From Borreliella andersonii (GTDB lineage: Bacteria > Spirochaetota > Spirochaetia > Borreliales > Borreliaceae), in the NCBI RefSeq assembly GCF_032595875.1, contig NZ_CP132457.1, positions 806,001 to 870,000 on the forward strand: 64,000 nt of DNA, given 5' to 3'. The stretch's first letter is position 1. Every line of letters begins with the position of its first letter. The notes beneath the pieces were generated by a model. That model saw only the letters and a program-made list of their open reading frames with translations. It was not told where the DNA came from and did no database searches. Shown here piece after piece: positions 26,897-35,309 of this stretch. Position numbers and translations under genes: made by a program.

Positions 26897-29362
26897 ATGG
26901 ATTCAATTAAAGGTTTGTTTTTTGTAAGTTTTCTAATATTTTTTTCTGTTTTTAGTTTTGGTCAAGTTGAAAATTATAAAGGGAAAATAATAAGGGGTAT
27001 TAATTTTGAAGGACTTAAGAATAAGAAGGAGAAAGATTTTATTAATATTTTAAAACCTTACATTGGCGTAGCATATTCTAATGAACTTTTTGATAAGTTG
27101 CAAATTGATCTTTATTCTCTTGATTATTTTTCTGGACTTATTAAGCCTATATTTAAAATAGATGGTGAGAATCTTTTTATCACATTTATTGTAAAAGAAA
27201 AATCTTTAGTTAATTCTGTTGTTTTTTCTGATAGCAGTAAAGTTTTTTGGAATAGCGAACTTGTTGAGAAGGTGAATATTAAAACTAATGAGCCTTTAAA
27301 TCTTGCAAGTGTTAATAAAGGTATTGAAAAGCTTGAAGAGATGTATAAAGACATGGGGTATCTTGAGGTTTCTGCAAATTTTGAAATCAAAGAAGAAGGA
27401 AATTTAGTTGATATTATTTTTAATATAGTAGCTGGACCTAAATATGTTGTCAAAGGGATTGACTTTGAAGGAAATTTAAGCTTTAAAAGCAGTACTTTAA
27501 GAAAATCTTTAGCATCAAGGGTAGTGTCTCTTTTCTCAGACGGTAAATACTTAAAAAGTAATGTTGATAAGGACAAGCGTCAGTTAGAGTCTTTTTATAA
27601 AAATAATGGATATATTAATGTTAAGATTATCAATAGCACTGTTGATATTAAAGATTCTCTTAAGGAGCCTAAAAGGCCAGAAAAGGAAGTTTTTTTGAAA
27701 TATTTTCTTTCAGAAGGCAATGTTTTTAGATTTGGAAAGCTTGAAATTTCTGGTAATTCAGTTTTTAGTTTGGAGGAATTAAAAAGTTTTATTACCTTTA
27801 GCGAAGGCGATATTTTTAATGATTCTAAATTTGAGCAAGATTTTGCCCAAATTAAGGAATGTTATTTTAAGGAAGGGTATATTTTTACTGAAATTATTCC
27901 TTCACAAAAGATAAGAGGAGAATTTGTTGATTTGTTAATTAAAATTTCAGAAAAGGACAAAGCTCATATTGAGTCTATTACTGTTTCTAAAAATAAAAAT
28001 ACAGCCTCGCATGTAATACTTAGAGAGATTCCTCTTCAAGAGGGAGATGTTTTTAGTTTGGACAAGTTTAAGATGGGCATGGCAAGCTTACAGCAACTTG
28101 GTTATTTTTCAAATGTAATTCCTGATATTGTTCCAGGCAGTACAGAAGGGCTGATGAAAATAAATTTGAACGTTGAGGAGCGAGCAACAAGTAATTTTGG
28201 GTTTGGTATGAATTTTGGAGGTAATTCAAATTCTTCGTTTCCATTCTCAGTATTTGGGCAGTGGGAGCTTTCTAATTTTTTAGGCGAAGGCTATTATTTT
28301 GCCGCAAGGCTAAATTTATCTTTTTTAGAGCAAAGTCTTAGTTTGACATTTAGAGATAATTGGTTTTTTCAGAAAAGATGGACCGTGGGTGGATTTATAG
28401 ACTTTTCACATTCTGTTAATACGGCTTATCAGGATATTAATGGGCCTATTTTTTCTGGCAAAAGGGAAGTTCCTGATCCATTTACAAGTTGGGAAGAATA
28501 TCGAGATGCTAAAAGCTTTTCTGATTTTAATGCTATGAATTATTCTTTGCTTAAACTTAGTTTTGGAGCGTTTACTGGGTATACTTTTTCTAATTATCTT
28601 GGCAAGCAAACCCTTCTTGGCACTTTACAAACTGCTTTAAAATATGTTTTTTATGATAATGAGGTTAACAGACCTTCGAATTATTATTTAAGAGATAATT
28701 ACAAAACTGTTAGATTTGAAAATTCTCTTAGTTTGAGCGTGGCTTGGGATACAAGGAATTCTACTTCTTTATCTAATAATGGATTTTTGCTTAAGCAGCA
28801 GTTTGATTTTTTTGGTGGATTTTTATTTGGTCAGAGCCATTTTATTAAATCCGCTACAACTTTTGAGAGATATTTTTCTCTTTTAGGATATGAGGATGTA
28901 TTTACTCCTTATTTTGATATTATTTTGACTTTAAGGAGTGTTTATTCAAATATATTGCCTCCTCTTGGCAATGGTTTTGAAATCGAAATTCAACCCCATC
29001 ACCACATAATTCTTAGTGAAAATTTTATGCAGGCTAGAGGCTGGGGGATTTTGAAAAATATTTACAGTTCTTTTGTAAATACTGTGCAAATATCTATTCC
29101 TTTGTTAAAAAATATTTTAGTTTGGGATGCTTTTTTTGTAGATTTTGCCTCCTATTCTTTAGAAGGGCAAGAAAATTCTTTGTTTAGACCTTTTAGCAGT
29201 TTTGCTTTTAGCTGGGGAACTGGAATTAGAAGTCTTTTGCCCCAATTGCCCCTGTCTTTTGTAATAGCTTATCCTTTTTATTTTGATAATGATAAAGTTA
29301 ACAGTTATTACAAATATTATTCTGGATTTAAATTTTTCTTAGGAATTGAGATGAGATATTGA
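26897..29362 (+). CDS. bamA: Outer-membrane assembly factor BamA
   Basis: An Omp85 protein of 821 residues. Residues 1-22 are a signal peptide (GLFFVSFLIFFSVFSFG). Five POTRA domains fill residues 25-430 (conserved starts such as GKIIRGINFEGLKNKKEKDF and YVVKGIDFEGNLSFKSSTLRKSL). The C-terminal beta-barrel ends in FFLGIEMRY, with the aromatic terminus expected of outer-membrane proteins. It inserts barrel proteins into the outer membrane. The ATG follows AAGAGG. Lies between tamB and skp. Confidence 0.95.
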   Translation: MDSIKGLFFVSFLIFFSVFSFGQVENYKGKIIRGINFEGLKNKKEKDFINILKPYIGVAYSNELFDKLQIDLYSLDYFSGLIKPIFKIDGENLFITFIVKEKSLVNSVVFSDSSKVFWNSELVEKVNIKTNEPLNLASVNKGIEKLEEMYKDMGYLEVSANFEIKEEGNLVDIIFNIVAGPKYVVKGIDFEGNLSFKSSTLRKSLASRVVSLFSDGKYLKSNVDKDKRQLESFYKNNGYINVKIINSTVDIKDSLKEPKRPEKEVFLKYFLSEGNVFRFGKLEISGNSVFSLEELKSFITFSEGDIFNDSKFEQDFAQIKECYFKEGYIFTEIIPSQKIRGEFVDLLIKISEKDKAHIESITVSKNKNTASHVILREIPLQEGDVFSLDKFKMGMASLQQLGYFSNVIPDIVPGSTEGLMKINLNVEERATSNFGFGMNFGGNSNSSFPFSVFGQWELSNFLGEGYYFAARLNLSFLEQSLSLTFRDNWFFQKRWTVGGFIDFSHSVNTAYQDINGPIFSGKREVPDPFTSWEEYRDAKSFSDFNAMNYSLLKLSFGAFTGYTFSNYLGKQTLLGTLQTALKYVFYDNEVNRPSNYYLRDNYKTVRFENSLSLSVAWDTRNSTSLSNNGFLLKQQFDFFGGFLFGQSHFIKSATTFERYFSLLGYEDVFTPYFDIILTLRSVYSNILPPLGNGFEIEIQPHHHIILSENFMQARGWGILKNIYSSFVNTVQISIPLLKNILVWDAFFVDFASYSLEGQENSLFRPFSSFAFSWGTGIRSLLPQLPLSFVIAYPFYFDNDKVNSYYKYYSGFKFFLGIEMRY

Positions 29363-29369
29363 TTAATGT

Positions 29370-29915
29370 GTGGAGAAATTTGTGTTTTTTTTAATTTTAC
29401 CATTGTTTTTTTTATTGCCTTTTAATGTTTTTTCGATAGATGTTATTAAAATAGGCATTGTTGATTTTGATAGAATTGTGATTGAAGTTTTAAATCCTCA
29501 ATTGAAAGCTAATCTTGATCAAATAAAAAATCGGTATCAAGAACAAATAAATACATTAAATTTAGAGCTTAAAAATTTAAGATATATGTATGATAAATCG
29601 ATTGCTGATAATGATTTAGATAATGCAAGATCTTTTGGAAATCAATATAATTTGAAAGTTGATGAGCTAAAGAGAGTGTCTAGTTTGGCAAAGAATAATT
29701 TAGAACAGCAGAAATTGGCCAACATTAATAGTTTAAATAATAATAGTGAATCTTTAAGCAAAATACTTCGTGGTATTCAATATGTTGCAGAAATTAATGG
29801 GTTTTCTTTGATTATGAAAAAAAATAATCCATATATCCTTTATCACAATAGCACTGTTGATATAACAAACGATGTTATTAAGCATCTTTTGGAAAAGGAC
29901 AATATAAATCCTTAA
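29370..29915 (+). CDS. skp: Skp/OmpH-family periplasmic chaperone
   Basis: A 181-residue OmpH-family protein. Signal peptide (FFLILPLFFLLPFNVFS), then IKIGIVDFDRIVIEVLNPQ, the family opening. A long coiled coil follows (residues 45-120, LDQIKNRYQEQINTLNLELKNL ... KNNLEQQKL), ending with the beta-strand block IQYVAEINGFSLIMKKNNPYILYHN. It carries unfolded outer-membrane proteins across the periplasm to BamA, encoded just upstream with seven bases between. The GTG at 29370 is the start. Confidence 0.88.
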   Translation: MEKFVFFLILPLFFLLPFNVFSIDVIKIGIVDFDRIVIEVLNPQLKANLDQIKNRYQEQINTLNLELKNLRYMYDKSIADNDLDNARSFGNQYNLKVDELKRVSSLAKNNLEQQKLANINSLNNNSESLSKILRGIQYVAEINGFSLIMKKNNPYILYHNSTVDITNDVIKHLLEKDNINP

Positions 29916-30040
29916 AGATTTTTCCTTTCAAAATATTAATTTCTTTTTTTAATCCGTAAGCTTTTTAGTGATAGTTGGTGTTTGATTGTATAAAGTATTG
30001 CTTTTATAGTCTTTTTATCATTTTATATTCTTTCTTTTTA

Positions 30041-30081
30041 ATTGAATTATATTTATCTTATAATATCAATTGTAATTCAAT
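30041..30081 (+). promoter_or_regulatory. Putative mutS promoter flanked by a 9-bp inverted repeat
   Basis: TATAAT at 30059-30064 lies 32 bases before the mutS ATG. It is bracketed by ATTGAATTA (30041-30049) and TAATTCAAT (30073-30081). No good -35 is seen. The repeat could be an operator or simply chance in AT-rich DNA. Confidence 0.4.
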
Positions 30082-30096
30082 ATTATTAGGAAGCAT

Positions 30097-32685
30097 ATGG
30101 AAAAAAATGTTACTCCAATGATGAGGCAGTATTTAGATATCAAGAAAAAATATAAAGATGCTATTCTTTTTTTCAGAGTAGGAAGTTTTTATGAAATGTT
30201 TTTTGATGATGCAATTGAGGCAAGCAAGCTTCTTAATTTAACATTAACAAAAAGAGAAAATGTTCCTATGTGTGGGGTTCCTTACCATACTAGTAAAGAA
30301 TATATAAGGAAATTAATTTTATTTGATAAAAAGGTTGCAATTTGCGAACAAGCTTCTAATTCTACTTCTGGGGGACCTTTAGAAAGAGAGGTTGTTGAGG
30401 TAATAACCCCAGGTGTTATTGTTGATGAAGATTTTTTAAATGATGATGTTAATAACTATTTAGTTGCTATTAGTGATTATAAAAATTATTATTCGTTTTC
30501 TTATATAGATTTATCTACTTCTAGTCTTGGAATAATGTTTTATGAGAATGGTTTTTTTGAAAAACTTAAAAGGGATCTTGAGAAATACTCTCCCAAGGAG
30601 ATAATAGTTTCTGAAAATTTTTATTACGAATACTCGGATAAGCTTAATCTTAGTAGGTTCTTAATCAACAAAGTTCCCACTTGGCATCTTGATAAGGATA
30701 TTGCAATAAAAACAATAAAGGAACATTTTAACATACTTAGATTGAGCTCTCTTGGATTTGATGAAGAAAAACCTTATTACATTTCAATTTCTCTCATTAT
30801 AAATCATATAAAAAATAACTTAAAAAATTTATTAAGTAATATTGATAAAATAGATATTAATAATGATTCTTTGTATATGTTTCTTGACGATGTAACTCAA
30901 GTTAATCTTGAACTTGTGAAAAATAATAATGATTTTTCTTCTCAATATTCATTATATTCTGTGTTAAATGATTGCAAAACTGCAATGGGAAAGAGACTTT
31001 TAAGAGAATTTATTTTAAATCCGATTTTAAACATTTCTGAGATTAATGCCAGGTTAGATCATGTAGAATTTTTTTGCAAAAATATTAGCTTAACTGTGAC
31101 TTTAAGAGAAACTTTTATTAATATATGGGATATCGAGAGAATAGTATCTAGAATTCAAATGAAAAGATATATTAAAAAAGATTTTTTATTTATTGAGAAG
31201 GCTCTTTCTGTGTTTTTTACGGTAAAAAAGTTATTTAACAAGCATAATTTTGATTATTGGAATTTTGATAAGTTTGAAGAAGATAATATTTCTAAAGTTT
31301 ATTGTTTGATAAATAGTGCAATTTCAAGCGCATCTGATGAGCTTATTAAAAGGGGTTATGATTTAAAACTTGATGGCTTAAAAGATTTAAAGATTAATGC
31401 AAATAAATATATTGATAAATATCTTGAATCAGAGAGATTGCTTAGCAAGATTAATAATCTGAAGATTAGAAAAACTAATAATAGGGGATTATTTTTTGAA
31501 GTTACAAAAAGCAATTATGCTCAAGTGCCACCGCATTTTATGGAAAGCCAAACTTTAAATTCTTCAAAAAGATATAAAACAGAAAAACTTATTTCTCTTG
31601 AGGCAGATATTAATAATGCTGAAGACAATGTGGTTGCTTTTGAACAGGAAATTTTTGATGAAATAGCATCAAATGTTGTTAAGCATAATAAAGTTCTTAA
31701 AAAAGTTGCAGAATTTTTTGCATACATTGATTTAGTTGTTAACTTTGGTTATTTGGCAAAAAAAAATGAATATAAAAGGCCTGTATTGACTCCTAGCAAA
31801 GAAATTTTTCTTGACAAGTCTCGGCATCCTGTTGTTGAGCACTATGTAAAAAACACTGAAATCTTTACTGAAAATTTTGTAAGAATTAATAAAGAAAAGC
31901 ATTTTTGTTTAATTACTGGGCCTAATATGGCAGGTAAATCAACTTATTTGCGTCAGGTGGCTTTAATTACTTTAATGGCGCATATAGGTTCTTTTGTGCC
32001 AGCTTCTAAAGCTGTAATAGGCATTACAGATAAAATTTTTTGTAGAATTGGAGCAAGTGATAATATTGCCAAAGGAGAATCCACTTTTTTGGTTGAAATG
32101 AATGAAACGGCCAATATTTTAAGGAATGCAACAGAAAAGAGTTTAATAATTATGGATGAGGTCGGAAGAGGTACTAGCACGAACGATGGGCTTGCTATTG
32201 CTTATTCTATTATAGAGTATATTTTAGAGTATATTAAGGCTAGAAGTTTGTTTGCCACGCATTTTCATGAATTGTCGTCTATTAATCATAAAGCTTTTAT
32301 TAATCTTTCAATGAAAATTGAAAAACAAGGCAACGACCTTGTTTTCTTAAGAGAAGTTGAAGAAAAACCATCTCTTAATTCTTATGGAATTTATGTTGCT
32401 CGTATAGCAGGACTTCCTTTAAGGGTAATAGATAGAGCTAATGTTATTCTTGAAAGTTTAGTGGGTCGAGAGGGTGGTTTTTGTTTGGAGTTTCTTCCCC
32501 ATGTTTCTTCTGATTGCAATGATAAAGGAGGCTTAAAGAATGACACCGATATTCATATTAAATTAAATGAATATTTGGAGTTAAAGAATTTTATTTCTAG
32601 CATAGATATTAATAATGTTACCCCTTTTCAATCAATAGAACTGTTAAATCAGATTATTTTAAAGGTTGTTTCTCACTCCAGTTAG
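30097..32685 (+). CDS. mutS: DNA mismatch repair protein MutS
   Basis: An 862-residue MutS1. The mismatch-reading motif is in the N-terminal domain (FFRVGSFYEMFFDDA, the F-x-E wedge). The ATPase Walker A is TGPNMAGKSTYLRQVALI near residue 608, and the DEVGRGTST Walker B and FATHFHEL follow. It recognises replication mismatches. AGGAAG lies before the ATG at 30097. The comF remnant begins one base after the stop. Confidence 0.97.
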   Translation: MEKNVTPMMRQYLDIKKKYKDAILFFRVGSFYEMFFDDAIEASKLLNLTLTKRENVPMCGVPYHTSKEYIRKLILFDKKVAICEQASNSTSGGPLEREVVEVITPGVIVDEDFLNDDVNNYLVAISDYKNYYSFSYIDLSTSSLGIMFYENGFFEKLKRDLEKYSPKEIIVSENFYYEYSDKLNLSRFLINKVPTWHLDKDIAIKTIKEHFNILRLSSLGFDEEKPYYISISLIINHIKNNLKNLLSNIDKIDINNDSLYMFLDDVTQVNLELVKNNNDFSSQYSLYSVLNDCKTAMGKRLLREFILNPILNISEINARLDHVEFFCKNISLTVTLRETFINIWDIERIVSRIQMKRYIKKDFLFIEKALSVFFTVKKLFNKHNFDYWNFDKFEEDNISKVYCLINSAISSASDELIKRGYDLKLDGLKDLKINANKYIDKYLESERLLSKINNLKIRKTNNRGLFFEVTKSNYAQVPPHFMESQTLNSSKRYKTEKLISLEADINNAEDNVVAFEQEIFDEIASNVVKHNKVLKKVAEFFAYIDLVVNFGYLAKKNEYKRPVLTPSKEIFLDKSRHPVVEHYVKNTEIFTENFVRINKEKHFCLITGPNMAGKSTYLRQVALITLMAHIGSFVPASKAVIGITDKIFCRIGASDNIAKGESTFLVEMNETANILRNATEKSLIIMDEVGRGTSTNDGLAIAYSIIEYILEYIKARSLFATHFHELSSINHKAFINLSMKIEKQGNDLVFLREVEEKPSLNSYGIYVARIAGLPLRVIDRANVILESLVGREGGFCLEFLPHVSSDCNDKGGLKNDTDIHIKLNEYLELKNFISSIDINNVTPFQSIELLNQIILKVVSHSS

Positions 32686-32686
32686 T

Positions 32687-33307
32687 ATGAGTTATTTAAA
32701 TGCTCTAAAGAGCATATTTTTACCTTTTTGTGTTTTTTGTGGAAGAAGATATGTATCTTCTGATGCTCTTTGTGATCAGTGTAAGTTACTTTTTAATTTT
32801 AAAATTAAATTTGATGAGAATTTGATTTATTTTTTTTGAATATAAAGAGCATTATAAATCTTTAATTTTGTCTTATAAGAGGGATGCTCAAAAGTCAATT
32901 GGTAGATTTTTAGCAAGTGGAATTGCTGAATGTTTAAATGATATTGATTTTGATCAAATAGTAACCGTTCCTTGTAGTTTTAAAAGGAAATTATTTTATG
33001 GTTTTGATCATATGGAATACATTGGTATTTTATTAAGCCGTTTTGGTTTTAATTATATAAATATTTTTTCAAGGAAGTATGGAAAAAGTCAGAAGTTAAT
33101 GAAAGGTAATTTCAGATTTGAAAATCTTGAAAATAAAATTAAATTAAGATCAAAATATAAAAATTTTCAGTTTAAAAAGATTGTTTTGCTTGATGATATT
33201 GTTACTACAGGAGCATCTATGTGCATTTGTGAAGATCTTATTATGCAATTGGGAGCTTATATAAGGTTATAAAGCTTTCGTTGGCTAAATCTTATAATTT
33301 GGTTTAA
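32687..33307 (+). pseudogene. comF: comF-like phosphoribosyltransferase gene with two frameshifts
   Basis: ComF-family gene spread over two frames. From ATG 32687 the first piece has the ComF zinc finger (FCVFCGRRYVSS ... LCDQCK) and hits TGA at 32837-32839. The stop is caused by an 8-base T run (32830-32837); removing one T reads on as FFEYKEHYKSLILSYKRDAQ and joins the second piece. That piece contains the PRPP-binding motif IVLLDDIVTTGASM and ends at TAA 33270-33272. A second shift back to the first frame near 33262-33266 would continue KVIKLSLAKSYNLV to 33307, the expected ComF ending. The two shifts compensate each other. Either the gene is dead, or the T run allows slippage, or there are base-calling errors. 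The middle open piece alone (32868-33272) is about 134 codons. Confidence 0.8.
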
Positions 33308-33333
33308 TGTTGACATTATTTTTGCTAAGTGTT

Positions 33334-33350
33334 AACCTTGACTTAAGGTT
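33334..33350 (+). promoter_or_regulatory. Leader hairpin 1, upstream of rimP-nusA
   Basis: AACCTT (33334-33339) and AAGGTT (33345-33350) form a small hairpin with a five-base loop. The same two hexamers recur in the larger terminator-like hairpin just downstream, so alternative pairings are possible. A TTGACA at 33310-33315 stands upstream with a weak -10 (TAACCT, 33333-33338) 17 bases on; the weak -10 overlaps the hairpin. Confidence 0.4.
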
Positions 33351-33363
33351 TAGTTTATGGATT

Positions 33364-33397
33364 TAATAAGGTTCTTTAAAAGAACCTTATTATTTTT
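33364..33397 (+). terminator. Intrinsic terminator/attenuator upstream of rimP
   Basis: Two 14-base arms (TAATAAGGTTCTTT and AAAGAACCTTATTA) around a single base form a near-perfect stem, directly followed by TTTTT. This is an intrinsic terminator for comF transcription or an attenuator in the leader of the rimP-nusA-infB operon. It overlaps the upstream part of the rimP reading frame, which argues for a later rimP start. Confidence 0.75.
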
Positions 33398-33401
33398 GGG
33401 G

Positions 33402-33845
33402 ATGCAGTTGATTAAATGTTTTAACAAAAATAATGAAGTTTTTAATTTGATAAAAGATTTAACAGGGCGGTTAAATGTTGAGATATTAGAAATTAATATC
33501 TTTAGAAATAAAAATAATGGAAAAATTCAAATAGTTCTTTATAGTAAAGATTTTTCCTTATGTGTTGATTTGTTAACTGATTTGCATAAGATGATTTTAT
33601 TAATTTTAGAAGCAAATATTAAATATGGTTTTACTTTAGAGCTTTCTACTCCAGGAATAGATAGAAAAATAAAAAGTGATAGAGAGTTTAAAATTTTTGA
33701 AGGCAGAAAGATTAAGTTGATGCTAGATAATGAATTTGAAGAAGGTTTTATATTAGAGTCAAAGCCAAAAAGTTTTATTTTTAAAACAGATAGCAAAGAA
33801 GTAAATGTTTTTTATAGTGATGTTAAGAAGGCCAGATTAGTTTAA
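33402..33845 (+). CDS. rimP: Ribosome maturation factor RimP
   Basis: Needed for 30S maturation, about 147 residues from the ATG at 33402 ([20 protein letters not shown]). An in-frame ATG at 33357 would place the terminator hairpin inside the coding region, so the later ATG, or TTG at 33408 preceded by GGGGA, is preferred. Family blocks are [32 protein letters not shown] and an SH3-like C-terminus. It heads the standard rimP-nusA-infB-rbfA-truB operon. Confidence 0.85.
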   Translation: MQLIKCFNKNNEVFNLIKDLTGRLNVEILEINIFRNKNNGKIQIVLYSKDFSLCVDLLTDLHKMILLILEANIKYGFTLELSTPGIDRKIKSDREFKIFEGRKIKLMLDNEFEEGFILESKPKSFIFKTDSKEVNVFYSDVKKARLV

Positions 33846-33858
33846 GGAGGAAGTTTTA

Positions 33859-35307
33859 ATGATAAAGGGCACGGGACATATGATTGTAAATATTGCAAAT
33901 GATCGTGGCATGAGTATAGATTCTATTAGAAAAACAATTAAAGAATCGGTATTAATAGCTTATAAGAAGTATTTTGGAAGCAATGAGAATGCTTTTGTTA
34001 AGTTTGATGATGATACTGGAGATTTGTCTGTTTATGCAAAAAAGAAAATTGTAAAAGAGGTAAAAGATTCTTTGCTTGAAATATTAGAAAAAGATATTTC
34101 AAAGGAAAATATTGTAGAAAGTGGTTATGCGTACATTGAAATTAATCCTAAAGTTTTTGATAGGCTTTCTATTCAGGTTGCAAAACAAAGAACCAAAAAT
34201 GATTTACAAGGAATTGAGGACAATGAAATTTTATCAGAGTTTAAAAGCAAGTTAAATAAGGTTGTTATTGGGTACGTTCAACAAAATAGAAATGGTGATC
34301 TTTATGTTAATCTTGGCAATACGGATGGTGTAATTCCCAAGAAGTATCAGTCGCCAAGAGAAGTTTATAATTTAAATGATAAGATTAGGGTTTTAGTTTA
34401 TAATGTCAAAAAGGGTAGAAATGGCATTGAAGTTATTCTTTCTAGAACCCATCCAAAGTTTATTGAAGAGCTTTTGTCGCTTGAAATACCAGAAATTGAA
34501 GAGGGTATTATCAAGATTCATAAAATAGTTCGCGATCCTGGTTACAGAATAAAAGTTGCTGTTTATTCTGAAAAAGAAGAGATTGATCCTGTTGGTCCTT
34601 GTATAGGGCAAAAAGGAGTCAGAATTCAATCTATAATCAAGGAACTTGAAGGAGAAAAAATTGATATTATCCCTTATAGCAAGGATATTAAAGAATTTAT
34701 AAAGGATTCTTTAACTCCTGCAAAGATAGAACATGTTTATATTCTTGACGAAGATTTGCATAAAGCTTTAGTAGTTGTTAGTGATGATCAACTTTCTCTT
34801 GCTATAGGTAAAATGGGGCAAAATGTTAGGCTTGCTAATAGACTTCTTGACTGGGCTATTGATGTTAAAACTAGCAGTCAGTTTGCAGAGATGAAAGCTA
34901 ATTCGGAATTCAAGCAAGAAACACTCGAAATGTTTGATAAAGTTATGCAGGATACTTCTGAAGAGGAGCAATTTGAAGAGATCAGAAAAATAAGTGATCT
35001 TAGATTACTCGATTCTTCTGTGATTTCTAATTTATCAAAAGAGGGGTTTGATGATATTAACAATTTTTTACAAGCAGATGAAAGCGTGCTTTTTAATCTT
35101 GGGGTAAGTTATGAAAAGCAAGAAGAAATTAACAAAATATTAAAAGAGGGGATGATAATAATTACTAATGACAATGATGATTCTATGGGAAAGGTAGAAG
35201 AAGGTGAAGAGCTTCTTTGTCCAGAGTGCGGTGTTGTTATTAATGAAAATATGACCTCCTGTCCGGGTTGTAAAATAGGGCTTAGTTTTGAGTTTGAGGA
35301 GGAGTAG
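33859..35307 (+). CDS. nusA: Transcription factor NusA with C-terminal zinc-ribbon-like tail
   Basis: A 482-residue NusA. The N-terminal RNA-polymerase-binding domain, an S1 domain (VVIGYVQQNRNGDLYVNLGNTDGVIP) and two KH domains (VGPCIGQKGVRIQSIIKEL; AIGKMGQNVRLANRL) occupy residues 1-345. A helical section with an HhH-like repeat follows. The tail carries two CxxC pairs (residues about 454/457 and 468/471: CPEC and CPGC), a probable zinc ribbon absent from E. coli NusA. A strong AAGGAGG precedes the ATG. It controls pausing, termination and antitermination. Confidence 0.94.
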   Translation: MIKGTGHMIVNIANDRGMSIDSIRKTIKESVLIAYKKYFGSNENAFVKFDDDTGDLSVYAKKKIVKEVKDSLLEILEKDISKENIVESGYAYIEINPKVFDRLSIQVAKQRTKNDLQGIEDNEILSEFKSKLNKVVIGYVQQNRNGDLYVNLGNTDGVIPKKYQSPREVYNLNDKIRVLVYNVKKGRNGIEVILSRTHPKFIEELLSLEIPEIEEGIIKIHKIVRDPGYRIKVAVYSEKEEIDPVGPCIGQKGVRIQSIIKELEGEKIDIIPYSKDIKEFIKDSLTPAKIEHVYILDEDLHKALVVVSDDQLSLAIGKMGQNVRLANRLLDWAIDVKTSSQFAEMKANSEFKQETLEMFDKVMQDTSEEEQFEEIRKISDLRLLDSSVISNLSKEGFDDINNFLQADESVLFNLGVSYEKQEEINKILKEGMIIITNDNDDSMGKVEEGEELLCPECGVVINENMTSCPGCKIGLSFEFEEE

Positions 35308-35309
35308 GT

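Noticed and set aside
33357..33401. Longer RimP N-terminus
   Set aside because: It would code through a near-perfect terminator hairpin; later starts fit the family length.
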